From Ruminococcaceae bacterium UBA4871 (GTDB taxonomy: Bacteria > Bacillota > Clostridia > Oscillospirales > Acutalibacteraceae): 64,000 nucleotides of DNA. The notes beneath the pieces are model-generated. The model had not been told where the DNA came from and did not search any database. It saw only the letters and a list, made by a program, of their open reading frames with translations. The DNA lies in the NCBI GenBank assembly GCA_002399445.1, contig DHDR01000029.1:118194-182193 (forward strand). The letters run 5' to 3'. Made by a program: the position numbers and the translations under genes. This document shows, in pieces, positions 17,888 through 26,698 of this stretch (within the stretch, counting starts at the first letter, position 1; each line of letters begins with the position of its first letter).

Positions 17888-19135
17888 TTACTTACCGGAA
17901 TTCATCAGAGAAATGCCATTTTTAACCTGCTTCTCAATGTTTTTTGCCGCGCTCTGCGCAGAAATACTTCCTTTGAGCAGCAGCTTCATATTATCGGAAT
18001 ATGGTGTCCAGACCTGCCCCAGTTCTGCTGCAGTCGGCATTGACTCTCCGTAGGAGATTTGTGTAATAAATGCCTTCGTGGTGTTATCCGAAGCAATCTT
18101 TTTCTGTGCAGCAAGCTGCGCCGGAATGCGGCCGCCTGCTTTGTAAAGGTCACTGACGGCATTCTTCGCCAAATACTCATAAAAATTCCAAACAGCTGCT
18201 TGCTTCTGTGATTTTGCACTGACGAAACCAACCTGCGTGCCAACCGGTGTGACAAAATTTTTGCCGTTCAGTTTCGGCATGGGTGCTACTGCGTAAGGCA
18301 CATTTGCGGACTTAAATCCGTCTGTATCCCACGGCCCGCCAATGTAAAACGCAGTTTCACCGCTCTGGAAGCTGCTCTTCGAAAGGTCACTCGTCACATT
18401 TGCGGTAAGAAATTTGTCATCAGCAAGGCTCTTGATAAACTGATAGGCTTTCACTGCACCGTCATTGCCAAGCCCAATGTCCTGCGTATCATATTTGTTG
18501 TTGCTGTATTTGAAGATATAGCTGTTATATGCGCGCAAAAAACCGAGGTCATAATAAATACTGGTAGCTTCAAACTTAATGCCGCCGTTTTTCTTTGCTT
18601 GGGCAATCAGTTCGTCCCAAGTTACCGGTGCTTTCTGAATCTTCTTGGTATTGTAAAATAATGCGTTGGTTTCTACCGCGATTGGCAGAGCATATTGTTT
18701 ACCGTTTGCACAACATGCCTGCACAGCCGCCGGTGAATAGTCCGATTCCTGAAAGGTGCCGTTGGGTACTTCCTGCACCAGACCTGCGGAAATGTAGCTT
18801 GCAAGCTGGTCATTCGCCATGCCGTAAACACCGTCCGGACCATCCGCACTCTTTGCCGCCTGCGTGAATTTCTGCAAGTCCGGTGTCTGATGAACTACAT
18901 TGACGGTGTTGCCAGTCTCCTGTTCCCATTTTTTACCGTACTCCTGTAGGGTCTTTGTTTCGTTTTCCAGATTCGTCCAAACGGTGATGGACTGTTTTTG
19001 TGCGGACGTCTGAGAACTTTCTGCCGCTTTTGCGGAAGAGGTAGCCGGACCACCCGCGGAAAATGTACAGCCGGACAAGAGAGTCGTGACTGCCAGCAAA
19101 CCCGGCAGTGCAGCAGATAGAATTTTTCTTTTCAT
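17888..19135 (-). CDS. galacto-oligosaccharide-binding lipoprotein (GanS/MalE-like)
   Basis: A 415-residue lipoprotein: signal MKRKILSAALPGLLAVTTLLSGC with lipobox LLSGC, then a MalE-type fold (ITVWTNLENETKTLQEYGKKWEQETG, FYIGGPWDTDGF, VGTQVGFVSAKSQKQAAVWNF). AAGGAG stands about nine bases upstream of ATG 19135. Between a cytosolic galactanase and the permeases, it is expected to capture galactan breakdown products outside the cell. Equivalent to GanS (CycB) of Bacillus subtilis by position and length. Confidence 0.9.
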   Translation of the reverse strand: MKRKILSAALPGLLAVTTLLSGCTFSAGGPATSSAKAAESSQTSAQKQSITVWTNLENETKTLQEYGKKWEQETGNTVNVVHQTPDLQKFTQAAKSADGPDGVYGMANDQLASYISAGLVQEVPNGTFQESDYSPAAVQACCANGKQYALPIAVETNALFYNTKKIQKAPVTWDELIAQAKKNGGIKFEATSIYYDLGFLRAYNSYIFKYSNNKYDTQDIGLGNDGAVKAYQFIKSLADDKFLTANVTSDLSKSSFQSGETAFYIGGPWDTDGFKSANVPYAVAPMPKLNGKNFVTPVGTQVGFVSAKSQKQAAVWNFYEYLAKNAVSDLYKAGGRIPAQLAAQKKIASDNTTKAFITQISYGESMPTAAELGQVWTPYSDNMKLLLKGSISAQSAAKNIEKQVKNGISLMNSGK

Positions 19136-19168
19136 GACAACTCACTCCTTTTTTATTTATAGATAGAG

Positions 19169-20251
19169 TTAAAAATCCCGAATGGTTTTTAATACAGGAA
19201 GCGCATTCCCGTTAAAATCAAATACAGCCTGATTACACCACGAATTTCCTCCGGACGAATGATCCCCAATATAAGCCCGGCCGGCAGTGGTTGCCCATGT
19301 TGTTCCGCTCAGCGGAAGCCACGCCGGCTCCCAGTAAAAAAAGCCCCTACCATGTCCTTGTGGCACGTCCTGAATCACATGCATCAAGTCCCGCAGGAAA
19401 TCCGCCTGCCCCTGCGGTGTGGGCGGATAAGAAGCGGTTTCCGCCAATTCCCGACTGAAAATCCCTGCGCCGTCGCAGGTTTTTTCAGTAAAGCCATAAG
19501 CCGTTTCCATAATCATAACATCTTTTCCATACCGTACACTGATGTCATTTAGATTTTGCTGCAAGTCTGTAAGCGTACCATGCCAATAAGGATAATATGA
19601 CAGCCCAATGATGTCAAAATCCAGTTCTTCTTTTGCTGCCCTATCAAACCAGCTGCGGTACAGTTCATGGTTGCCGCCATTATCAAGATGCAAAATGACA
19701 GGCATATTGGGGTCACACGCTCGGGCCGCGGAAATACCTGCTTGAAGCAAACGACTCATTCCAGCGAAGTTTTGCTTTTCTTCTCCCAGTTTACCTTCCG
19801 GCCACAAAAATCCACTGGTCAGTTCGTTACCGATTTGAATCATGTCCGGCTGCAGATTTTGATCACACAGCTTTTGCAGCACTCTCACAGTGAAATTATG
19901 TACAGCGTCTTCCAGCGCTTTCCCAGTCAGATTTGCCCATGCTTTTGGCTTCATCTGCTTCCCCGGATCTGTCCAAAAGTCACTGTAATGAATATCCAGC
20001 AAAAACTGCATGCCGGCTTTTCGGATGCGCTTTGCCATTACCACCGTTTTTGCAAAATCATTTGTTCCGCCGCCATAGGGACGCCCCACTGCGTCATAGG
20101 GATTGTTCCACAACCGCAGCCGTACCGCATTAATGCCGTAGCTTTTTAGGATACAGAGTAAGTCCTGTGCCTCACCTTTGTCACGGTACACCGCACCCGC
20201 CTGTTCAAGCTCCGGCAGCATAGAAATGTCAACGCCTTTCACAAACTTCAT
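19169..20251 (-). CDS. cytoplasmic endo-beta-1,4-galactanase (GH53)
   Basis: A 360-residue GH53 enzyme without signal peptide, so it should act on imported galacto-oligosaccharides. It opens directly with the barrel (MKFVKGVDISMLPELEQAG). It has the same catalytic signatures as the secreted paralogue: IGNELTSGFLWPEG for the acid/base Glu and IMETAYGF for the nucleophile. Both end with a (T/A)xxGxAYI and WxNxxxFDFxGNAL motif. There is no binding module. ATG 20251 is favoured over 20266 because the canonical GH53 start follows it and GGAAG stands upstream. First gene of the galactan operon; divergent from the LacI gene. Confidence 0.9.
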   Translation of the reverse strand: MKFVKGVDISMLPELEQAGAVYRDKGEAQDLLCILKSYGINAVRLRLWNNPYDAVGRPYGGGTNDFAKTVVMAKRIRKAGMQFLLDIHYSDFWTDPGKQMKPKAWANLTGKALEDAVHNFTVRVLQKLCDQNLQPDMIQIGNELTSGFLWPEGKLGEEKQNFAGMSRLLQAGISAARACDPNMPVILHLDNGGNHELYRSWFDRAAKEELDFDIIGLSYYPYWHGTLTDLQQNLNDISVRYGKDVMIMETAYGFTEKTCDGAGIFSRELAETASYPPTPQGQADFLRDLMHVIQDVPQGHGRGFFYWEPAWLPLSGTTWATTAGRAYIGDHSSGGNSWCNQAVFDFNGNALPVLKTIRDF

Positions 20252-21710
<1,459 letters not shown>

Positions 21711-21734
21711 GCATTCTAAAATCACACCTATGGC

Positions 21735-21780
21735 AAAGAGCGTGCAGGCGAAAAATTCACCTGCACGCTCTTTTAATTTT
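21735..21780 (+). terminator. rho-independent terminator
   Basis: The perfect 11-bp stem GAGCGTGCAGG / CCTGCACGCTC is followed by TTTTAATTTT. It may serve the LacI gene and the IS fragment. Between it and 21905 a short minus-strand frame (DEMKALKLVSQVSYEEILAEN) looks like an unrecognised gene end. Confidence 0.7.
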
Positions 21781-21909
21781 CTGCAAGGATTTCTTCATAA
21801 GAAACCTGCGAGACCAGTTTGAGCGCTTTCATTTCATCCGGATAGATGGAATGCTGCCCATCCCTCTATACGATGGTATGATCTCAAAAAGGTCTTGTCC
21901 CTTGTCCGT

Positions 21910-22254
21910 TTATTCTTCATTTTCCAAAACTGCAACTATATCTTGAAGCAGTTTCAAAATTGCTTTCTGTTTCTTTTCCGGCTGCTGCAAAATCATCTGA
22001 TAGCAAACAGACGGTATGTCCTCCTGCTGTTCTTCCGAAGATTCCAAATGTGCAAATAGCTTTGACAACGGAAGCTGTAAAGCCGCTGTAATTTTTGCAA
22101 TGCTTTCTATTGTTGCGTTTTTTTCTCCACGCTCCAGCTGCCCAATATAGGTCGGATGCACACCTGCGCGCTCAGCTAATGCTTCCTGACTTAATTGTGC
22201 CTGCACACGGTAGGAGCGTATCCTTTTCCCAATAGTCTCTCCGAGATTTTTCAT
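21910..22254 (-). CDS. XRE-family transcriptional regulator (SinR-like)
   Basis: A 114-residue DNA-binding protein with a helix-turn-helix at residues 13-60 (RSYRVQAQLSQEALAERAGVHPTYIGQLERGEKNATIESIAKI). Its C-terminal helical region (about 75-114; YQMILQQPEKKQKAILKLLQDIVAVL) probably dimerises. ATG 22254 has GGAGGAG upstream; the longer frame from 22419 runs through the operator repeats and is not used. It is divergent from a second small XRE gene (22418), and the two exact-length tandem repeats between them are likely its operators. Confidence 0.85.
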   Translation of the reverse strand: MKNLGETIGKRIRSYRVQAQLSQEALAERAGVHPTYIGQLERGEKNATIESIAKITAALQLPLSKLFAHLESSEEQQEDIPSVCYQMILQQPEKKQKAILKLLQDIVAVLENEE

Positions 22255-22283
22255 TAACTTCTCCTCCAAGCAAATACTAAAAG

Positions 22284-22343
22284 TATTTTGTCTAGATTTG
22301 AATATACTATTGATATTTTGTCCAGCTTGCAATATACTATAAA
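22284..22343. repeat. tandem 30-bp operator-like repeats
   Basis: Two adjacent 30-bp units (22284-22313, 22314-22343) share the frame TATTTTGTC(T/C)AG and AATATACTAT, with only a few differences. They lie between two divergent XRE genes and cover the expected promoter. The exact 30-bp period places both sites at similar helical phase, as expected for cooperative repressor binding. Confidence 0.7.
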
Positions 22344-22417
22344 TATAATTGTAAAAGATTTTATATTTATAGAATGATATTACCGTTAAATACAATAAGC
22401 CTTTGGAGGATTTTTTC

Positions 22418-22630
22418 ATGACACAAACACTCGGCAGTCACCTGCGCCGCCTGCGCTTAGAGCATGACCTGACACAGTAGCAGCTTGCGGATTATCTACA
22501 GCTTGACCGTTCTACCGTTGCATACATGGAAATCGGTCGAACACTGCCCAACCTGCACACATTGTCAATCATCAAGAGATTATACCATTTAACTTGGAAT
22601 GAACTTTTGGATGAAACCTGCCTAAATTAA
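22418..22630 (+). pseudogene. small XRE-family regulator with in-frame amber codon
   Basis: GGAGGA and ATG 22418 open a 70-codon frame: MTQTLGSHLRRLRLEHDLTQ, TAG (22478-22480, codon 21), then QLADYLQLDRSTVAYMEIGRTLPNLHTLSIIKRLYHLTWNELLDE. This is a complete XRE helix-turn-helix, except that the codon normally Glu/Gln at the start of helix 2 (LTQ(E/Q)QLA) is a stop. Everything else is intact, including the start signals, so the change looks recent, or the codon may be read through. Confidence 0.75.
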
Positions 22631-22718
22631 TCCGTACCTCTACAAGTCCTATCCTTTCTCTCATAAACCGTATCATTTCTGCATAGTATCGAATAACGAA
22701 ATGCGGGAGGGTGCGTTT

Positions 22719-22982
22719 ATGAAAGGCATCGTCGAAGAACGGGCTGTTGAGCTCGGAGAATACATTGTTGAGTTTAAAGCGACCGTCCGCGCGGCGGCCA
22801 AAAAGTTCGGTGTTTCTAAAAGTACCGTACATAAAGATGTAACGCAGCGTTTAAAGCAGATAGACCGGCAGCTTTATCAAGAAGTAGAAAAAGTACTGCA
22901 AGTTAATAAAGCGCAGCGTCATATACGCGGCGGTCAGGCTACAAAGGAAAAATATGCTCGCCTAAATGGACACAAAAAATAA
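22719..22982 (+). CDS. spoIIID: sporulation transcriptional regulator SpoIIID
   Basis: An 87-residue DNA-binding protein acting in the mother cell, where it switches sigma-E dependent genes. The sequence MKGIVEERAVELGEYIVE...TVRAAAKKFGVSKSTVHKDVTQRL is the SpoIIID helix-turn-helix. The C-terminal basic stretch (NKAQRHIRGGQATKEKY) is the second DNA-contact region. ATG 22719 with GGGAGG upstream gives the usual length; an ATG at 22701 would add six residues over the ribosome binding site. A terminator follows at 22983. The half copy at 14033 derives from this gene. A SpoIIQ-like gene lies just downstream on the other strand, an association also found in other Clostridia. Confidence 0.95.
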   Translation: MKGIVEERAVELGEYIVEFKATVRAAAKKFGVSKSTVHKDVTQRLKQIDRQLYQEVEKVLQVNKAQRHIRGGQATKEKYARLNGHKK

Positions 22983-23026
22983 AAGCAACCTATGAAAAAG
23001 GGAATACCCTTTCCATAGGTTGCTTC
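22983..23026. terminator. terminator of spoIIID
   Basis: The perfect stem AAGCAACCTATG / CATAGGTTGCTT can also serve the convergent USP-like gene at 23052. Confidence 0.75.
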
Positions 23027-23051
23027 CTATTTGGAAAATCTAAAATTATAA

Positions 23052-23483
23052 TCAACTAGAACAAGCCAAACGAGGTCTGCCATCATCTTTAGGACATATA
23101 TTATAAACTTTCTTATCCTTTCCTACCATTGAAATCGGTATCTTGGGAAGCAGACTGTGCAAAATATCTATAAAGCCATTGACAGGTTCCTCTGCCATAC
23201 CGGTAACAATATGTACTGCGTTGACTTGGCGCGCAAACGCTGCTGCGGTGTAGGCTGCCTCATTATTAAAGTATACCGTCATTTCTGCATTTGCTTCTTT
23301 AGAAGTCTGCCGCAAATACTCTAACTCCTCACAATCCCCGTGAATTCCTTTACTGGTCGGCTGCACACACAAAACCTGCAACTGAAGATTTAACTGTGAG
23401 GCAATATATTTCCCCACATGAATCAGTCGATCACAATCATGCTGACCCGTAACACATACGAGCACTGCTTTTTTGTTGCTCAC
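23052..23483 (-). CDS. universal-stress-like protein
   Basis: A 143-residue cytosolic protein with a Rossmann-like alpha/beta pattern: MSNKKAVLVCVTGQHDCDRLIHVGKYIASQLNLQLQVLCVQP at the N-terminus and AVHIVTGMAEEP in the middle. This resembles the USP domain found alone or within KdpD-type sensors (VTxxxxxxRLIxxG). The nucleotide-binding G-x2-G-x9-G motif of ATP-binding USPs is not evident. Function unknown; it sits between two sporulation genes, convergent with spoIIID. Confidence 0.6.
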   Translation of the reverse strand: MSNKKAVLVCVTGQHDCDRLIHVGKYIASQLNLQLQVLCVQPTSKGIHGDCEELEYLRQTSKEANAEMTVYFNNEAAYTAAAFARQVNAVHIVTGMAEEPVNGFIDILHSLLPKIPISMVGKDKKVYNICPKDDGRPRLACSS

Positions 23484-23850
23484 AACTCAGGACTCCTTTC
23501 TGTGTTGCGCAAAAACGCTGTCTTGCCAAATTGCTTTCTTACTATAAACCCCGAATAAGAAAGCAAATGGAACAAGGAATGTATATTTTATGAACAAGCA
23601 CACGAAAAAAGCACTTCAAAATTTGTTTATTATTTTTACATCATTACTATAACACAATTTTTGACAAAACACAAACAAAAATAGGAAAAATAAGGTATGA
23701 AAGAAAAGAAGCTATTACAACAGTTGAACGTTGTAACGGCTTCTTTTACTGTTTCTAAAAAGGGAAGGTACAGCAGCTGCAATTCCCAAAAAAGCTGCTA
23801 CGATCTTTCCAAATTGTTTTCTCAAATCCTTCATCCACAGATTCTGCAAT
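23484..23850. other. non-coding stretch with terminator for the SpoIIQ-like gene
   Basis: A minus-strand terminator-like hairpin (AAAAGAAGCTATTACAAC with its near complement) lies at about 23703-23748, beyond the 23851 stop. The remainder, 23484-23700, is AT-rich and holds the USP promoter but no gene that I can see. Confidence 0.55.
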
Positions 23851-24639
23851 CTATTGCAAATAAGACGCAGGATCAACAAATGCACCATCTTTTTGGACAG
23901 CAAAATGCAAATGGGAATCTTCAGACACTTCACTGGGAACCGTACCTACCGTCCCGATTTTTTGCCCAATGCTAACCGTTTCGCCTTTTTTGACCGAAAC
24001 ATTTGCAAGCCCACAGTACAATGTCGTTAAACCGCCATTGTGTGAAATTTGAACCGTAACACCCATGCTGTCACTTTTTTGAACGCCTTTGATGATTCCA
24101 TCAGCCGCGGCAGTTACTTCCGCACCTTTTGCTGCATGAAGATCCATTCCCGTATGGGCTCTCCAGTCGTGCATCGTCTTCGAATAAATCGGTGTCTCAC
24201 TGAAAGAGCACTGAACTGCGGCGTCTTTAACGGGTTTCTGGAGTTTCGTCACAATTGCTGCGGCCGGAACCGTTTTTTTCCGATGAACTGCAGAAGTTGC
24301 TGCGCCGGCAGCTGATTTGCTCTTTGCGGTACTTTTGGAAGGAGTCGGTACCATGCTGCTAAATACGGATGCAGACGGCGTCTCTGATGTAACCCCTGAA
24401 GTAATCGTCTGCACGGTATCGGCGGTTGTCTTTCTGTAATGATGCACACTGTCATACGTTGTCCAGCCAGCTACACCGACAGCAACAAGACATACAGCCA
24501 ATGCAATGTAGAAGCCCTTTCTTCCGGAATTTGGCTTTTTCCCGGAGGGATTATTCTGGGGTGTATATTCTGTGGTAATGCCGTTTCCCAATTCCTCTTT
24601 TTCCTTATTTAGGTTATCTTCACTGCTCAATTCTTCCAC
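23851..24639 (-). CDS. spoIIQ: SpoIIQ-like M23 peptidase-domain protein
   Basis: A 262-residue protein with a cytoplasmic N-terminal tail, one membrane helix (about residues 43-61, FYIALAVCLVAVGVAGW), a Ser/Thr/Ala-rich linker, and an extracytoplasmic LytM/M23 domain (about 150-262). The Zn ligands of M23 are present: HTGMDLHA (HxxxD) and HLHFAV (HxH). SpoIIQ in many Clostridia likewise keeps these ligands and pairs with SpoIIIAH to bridge the forespore and mother cell. Its place beside spoIIID supports this role. A plain M23 cell-wall endopeptidase is the alternative. Confidence 0.7.
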   Translation of the reverse strand: MEELSSEDNLNKEKEELGNGITTEYTPQNNPSGKKPNSGRKGFYIALAVCLVAVGVAGWTTYDSVHHYRKTTADTVQTITSGVTSETPSASVFSSMVPTPSKSTAKSKSAAGAATSAVHRKKTVPAAAIVTKLQKPVKDAAVQCSFSETPIYSKTMHDWRAHTGMDLHAAKGAEVTAAADGIIKGVQKSDSMGVTVQISHNGGLTTLYCGLANVSVKKGETVSIGQKIGTVGTVPSEVSEDSHLHFAVQKDGAFVDPASYLQ

Positions 24640-24700
24640 CTCCAGCAGTAGTATGAGCAGCCTGCAGGAAAATATACACAGGGAAAAAAAGATCAGGGCA

Positions 24701-24733
24701 GAAAAAAGCCGGGCTGCGGCACCCGGTTTTTTT
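24701..24733. terminator. bidirectional terminator
   Basis: AAAAAAGCCGGG and ACCCGGTTTTTTT flank a short loop between the SpoIIQ-like gene and lexA. Confidence 0.7.
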
Positions 24734-24881
24734 CAATAGCTTGAGGGGTATATTGAGGAGGGTAGAACATACATCAAGTGAACGGTGCGGCTCCGCTTAA
24801 CTTGACTACGCAATAAGTATAAGGCATTATCGCTTAAAATTTGTTAATAACATATGAATTTTTTATGAAGAATAATGGTAT

Positions 24882-24921
24882 CAAACAAATGTTTGCATTT
24901 TTTGTCCCAATATGTTATACT
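24882..24921 (+). promoter_or_regulatory. lexA promoter with SOS (LexA) box
   Basis: A 14-bp palindrome CAAACAAATGTTTG (24882-24895), a near match to the Gram-positive box CGAACRNRYGTTYG, overlaps the -35 element TTGCAT (24893-24898). TATACT follows at 24916-24921 after 17 bases. LexA bound here would block its own transcription. Confidence 0.7.
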
Positions 24922-24951
24922 ATTTTTATCAATTTGTCAGGAGGCACTATT

Positions 24952-25542
24952 ATGTTAACAGCCAGTCAGCAAAAGGTCTACGATTATTTAAAAAGCCGTA
25001 TGCAGACCGGCCTCCCACCGACAGTGCGTGAAATCTGTGCTGCCACAGGACTCAAATCCACTTCCAGCGTTCACGCCCATTTGAAAACATTAGAGCGAAA
25101 AGGGCTGATTACACGCGACCCCGGCCTAAATCGAGCCATTCATATTACTGGCCATGATACGGACTCTCCCCTGCAGGTTCCCATTCTTGGGCGTGTAGAA
25201 GCCGGCCAGCCGATTCTCGCCGTTGAAGAAGTGGAAGGCTATGTTTCCTATGCGCCCGCACACCACAGTCAGGATGATGTCTTCTTTGCCTTGAATGTGC
25301 ATGGGGAAAGTATGCGCGATGCCGGTATTCTGGACGGAGATATTGTCATTGCCAAACAAACGCCGGATGCAGAAAACGGCGAGATTGTCATCGCTATGAT
25401 TGACAGCGAAGCAACTGTTAAGCGTTTTTACAGAGAGGAAAACCGCGTCCGGCTTCAGCCGGAAAACCCGGATTTTTCTCCAATCTATTCAACAGAAGTG
25501 TCTATTTTGGGTAAAGTTGTTGCCCTCTATCGGACCTATTGA
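24952..25542 (+). CDS. lexA: SOS repressor LexA
   Basis: A 196-residue repressor with self-cleaving protease domain. Winged HTH: MLTASQQKVYDYLKSR...GLPPTVREICAATGLKSTSSVHAHLKTLERKGLI. The cleavage site is in GRVEAGQP (Ala-Gly bond, about residue 85). The catalytic Ser is in HGESM and the catalytic Lys in ATVKRF. ATG 24952 follows AGGAGG at the right distance; the in-frame extension to 24841 runs through the SOS box and is rejected. RecA-stimulated autocleavage would derepress the SOS genes, itself included, via the box at 24882. Confidence 0.96.
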   Translation: MLTASQQKVYDYLKSRMQTGLPPTVREICAATGLKSTSSVHAHLKTLERKGLITRDPGLNRAIHITGHDTDSPLQVPILGRVEAGQPILAVEEVEGYVSYAPAHHSQDDVFFALNVHGESMRDAGILDGDIVIAKQTPDAENGEIVIAMIDSEATVKRFYREENRVRLQPENPDFSPIYSTEVSILGKVVALYRTY

Positions 25543-25668
25543 AAGAAATAGGCCGAGGCTGCACTCCCGTTTTTTACAGAGTCCGTCCTCAGTAAAAATA
25601 GCTGAAAAATTTTAAGTTTCCGCCGTTTATGAGTTGCAAGTCTGCAGTTCATCAATGGGGGAATTTTC

Positions 25669-26370
25669 TTATAATTTCCCCGCAAGTTTAGGAATGGCCG
25701 CCAACAAAAGTGCTGTGTTTTTGTGAGCGGACTCTGCAGCAAATGTTGGAAAATCGACCGCTGCATCCTGATCTCCGTTGTCAGAAATAGAGCGCAGAAC
25801 CGCATAATTGACACCTGCCATGCAGCAAACCTGTGCAATGGAGCCACCCTCCATTTCACAGGCAACAGCACCATATTGATTTTCAAGTTGGTGCAGCTTC
25901 TTGTTATCTGCTACGAACTGGTCCCCAGTTGCAATCACGCCCGTATGTACATGGCCTTTGTAAACCCTCTGGGCACATTCTGCAAGGAAACGGACTGTCT
26001 TTTCTGGAACCGGCATCTGCACGGTTTGTAAAGCACTGATATAGCCAACTGGGTCCCCAAGGGCAGAAGTGTCCATATCATGCTGCACCAGGGCCGTTGC
26101 AATCACAAGGTCTCCAATTTGTATATCTTTCCCGATTCCGCCTGCAACTCCTTCACAGAGGATAATCTGAGGATGGTACCGCAGGATCATCGTCTGTGTG
26201 CAAACTGCGGCAGCAACTTTCCCAATCCCGCACTGCGCCACGACACAGGGTACGCCAGCCATTTTCCCTTCATGGAAACACACGCCGCTGATTGTCTGCT
26301 CTGAATTCTCATCCATATTTTTCAGAAGTTGTTCAACTTCAACTGCCATTGCCCCAATAATACCAATCAT
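25669..26370 (-). CDS. mtnN: 5'-methylthioadenosine/S-adenosylhomocysteine nucleosidase
   Basis: A 233-residue cytosolic hydrolase (Pfs/MtnN) releasing adenine from MTA, SAH and 5'-deoxyadenosine. It begins MIGIIGAMAVEVEQLL, the family start with a catalytic Glu at about residue 10. It has GVAGGIG, ATGDQFV, the ribose-binding Met-Glu in CEMEGGSIAQVC, and the catalytic Asp in RSISDNGD. ATG 26370 has AGGAG seven bases upstream; ATG 26376 is also possible. Monocistronic, convergent with lexA. It also clears the 5'-deoxyadenosine produced by radical SAM enzymes such as the one at 28678. Confidence 0.93.
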   Translation of the reverse strand: MIGIIGAMAVEVEQLLKNMDENSEQTISGVCFHEGKMAGVPCVVAQCGIGKVAAAVCTQTMILRYHPQIILCEGVAGGIGKDIQIGDLVIATALVQHDMDTSALGDPVGYISALQTVQMPVPEKTVRFLAECAQRVYKGHVHTGVIATGDQFVADNKKLHQLENQYGAVACEMEGGSIAQVCCMAGVNYAVLRSISDNGDQDAAVDFPTFAAESAHKNTALLLAAIPKLAGKL

Positions 26371-26586
26371 TTTCATTCTCCTAAACGATATAAATTTCTT
26401 CGTACAAAAATAGCAGAACATATTCTTTTCAGTTTTATTATATCGTTTGAACATAAGAAAAGCAATTTTGCCTTTTATGTGACAAAATCCTGTAACCTGT
26501 CTGATTTTTTCTAATGCGGGTTATAATATTCCATTTTATTTTTATAATTCATTTTTTATAAACTTTAAGTAAATGCTTCTTTCCCC

Positions 26587-26615
26587 TTGCAAATTCGTAA
26601 CAAAATTGTTATCAT
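26587..26615 (+). promoter_or_regulatory. promoter of the secreted GH25 gene
   Basis: TTGCAA (26587-26592), a 17-base spacer and TATCAT (26610-26615) lie 84 bases upstream of ATG 26699. The rest of 26371-26698 shows only AT-rich spacer. Confidence 0.45.
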
Positions 26616-26698
26616 AGATTTAGTTAAATATTAGGTCGAAATTTCAAATAATTTTTACATTCTAAATCATATAAATTTTAGAAAGAGAGGAGCGAACT

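Noticed and set aside
22284..22343. CRISPR-like repeat array
   Set aside because: Only two directly adjacent units without spacers, lying in a divergent promoter; better explained as operators.
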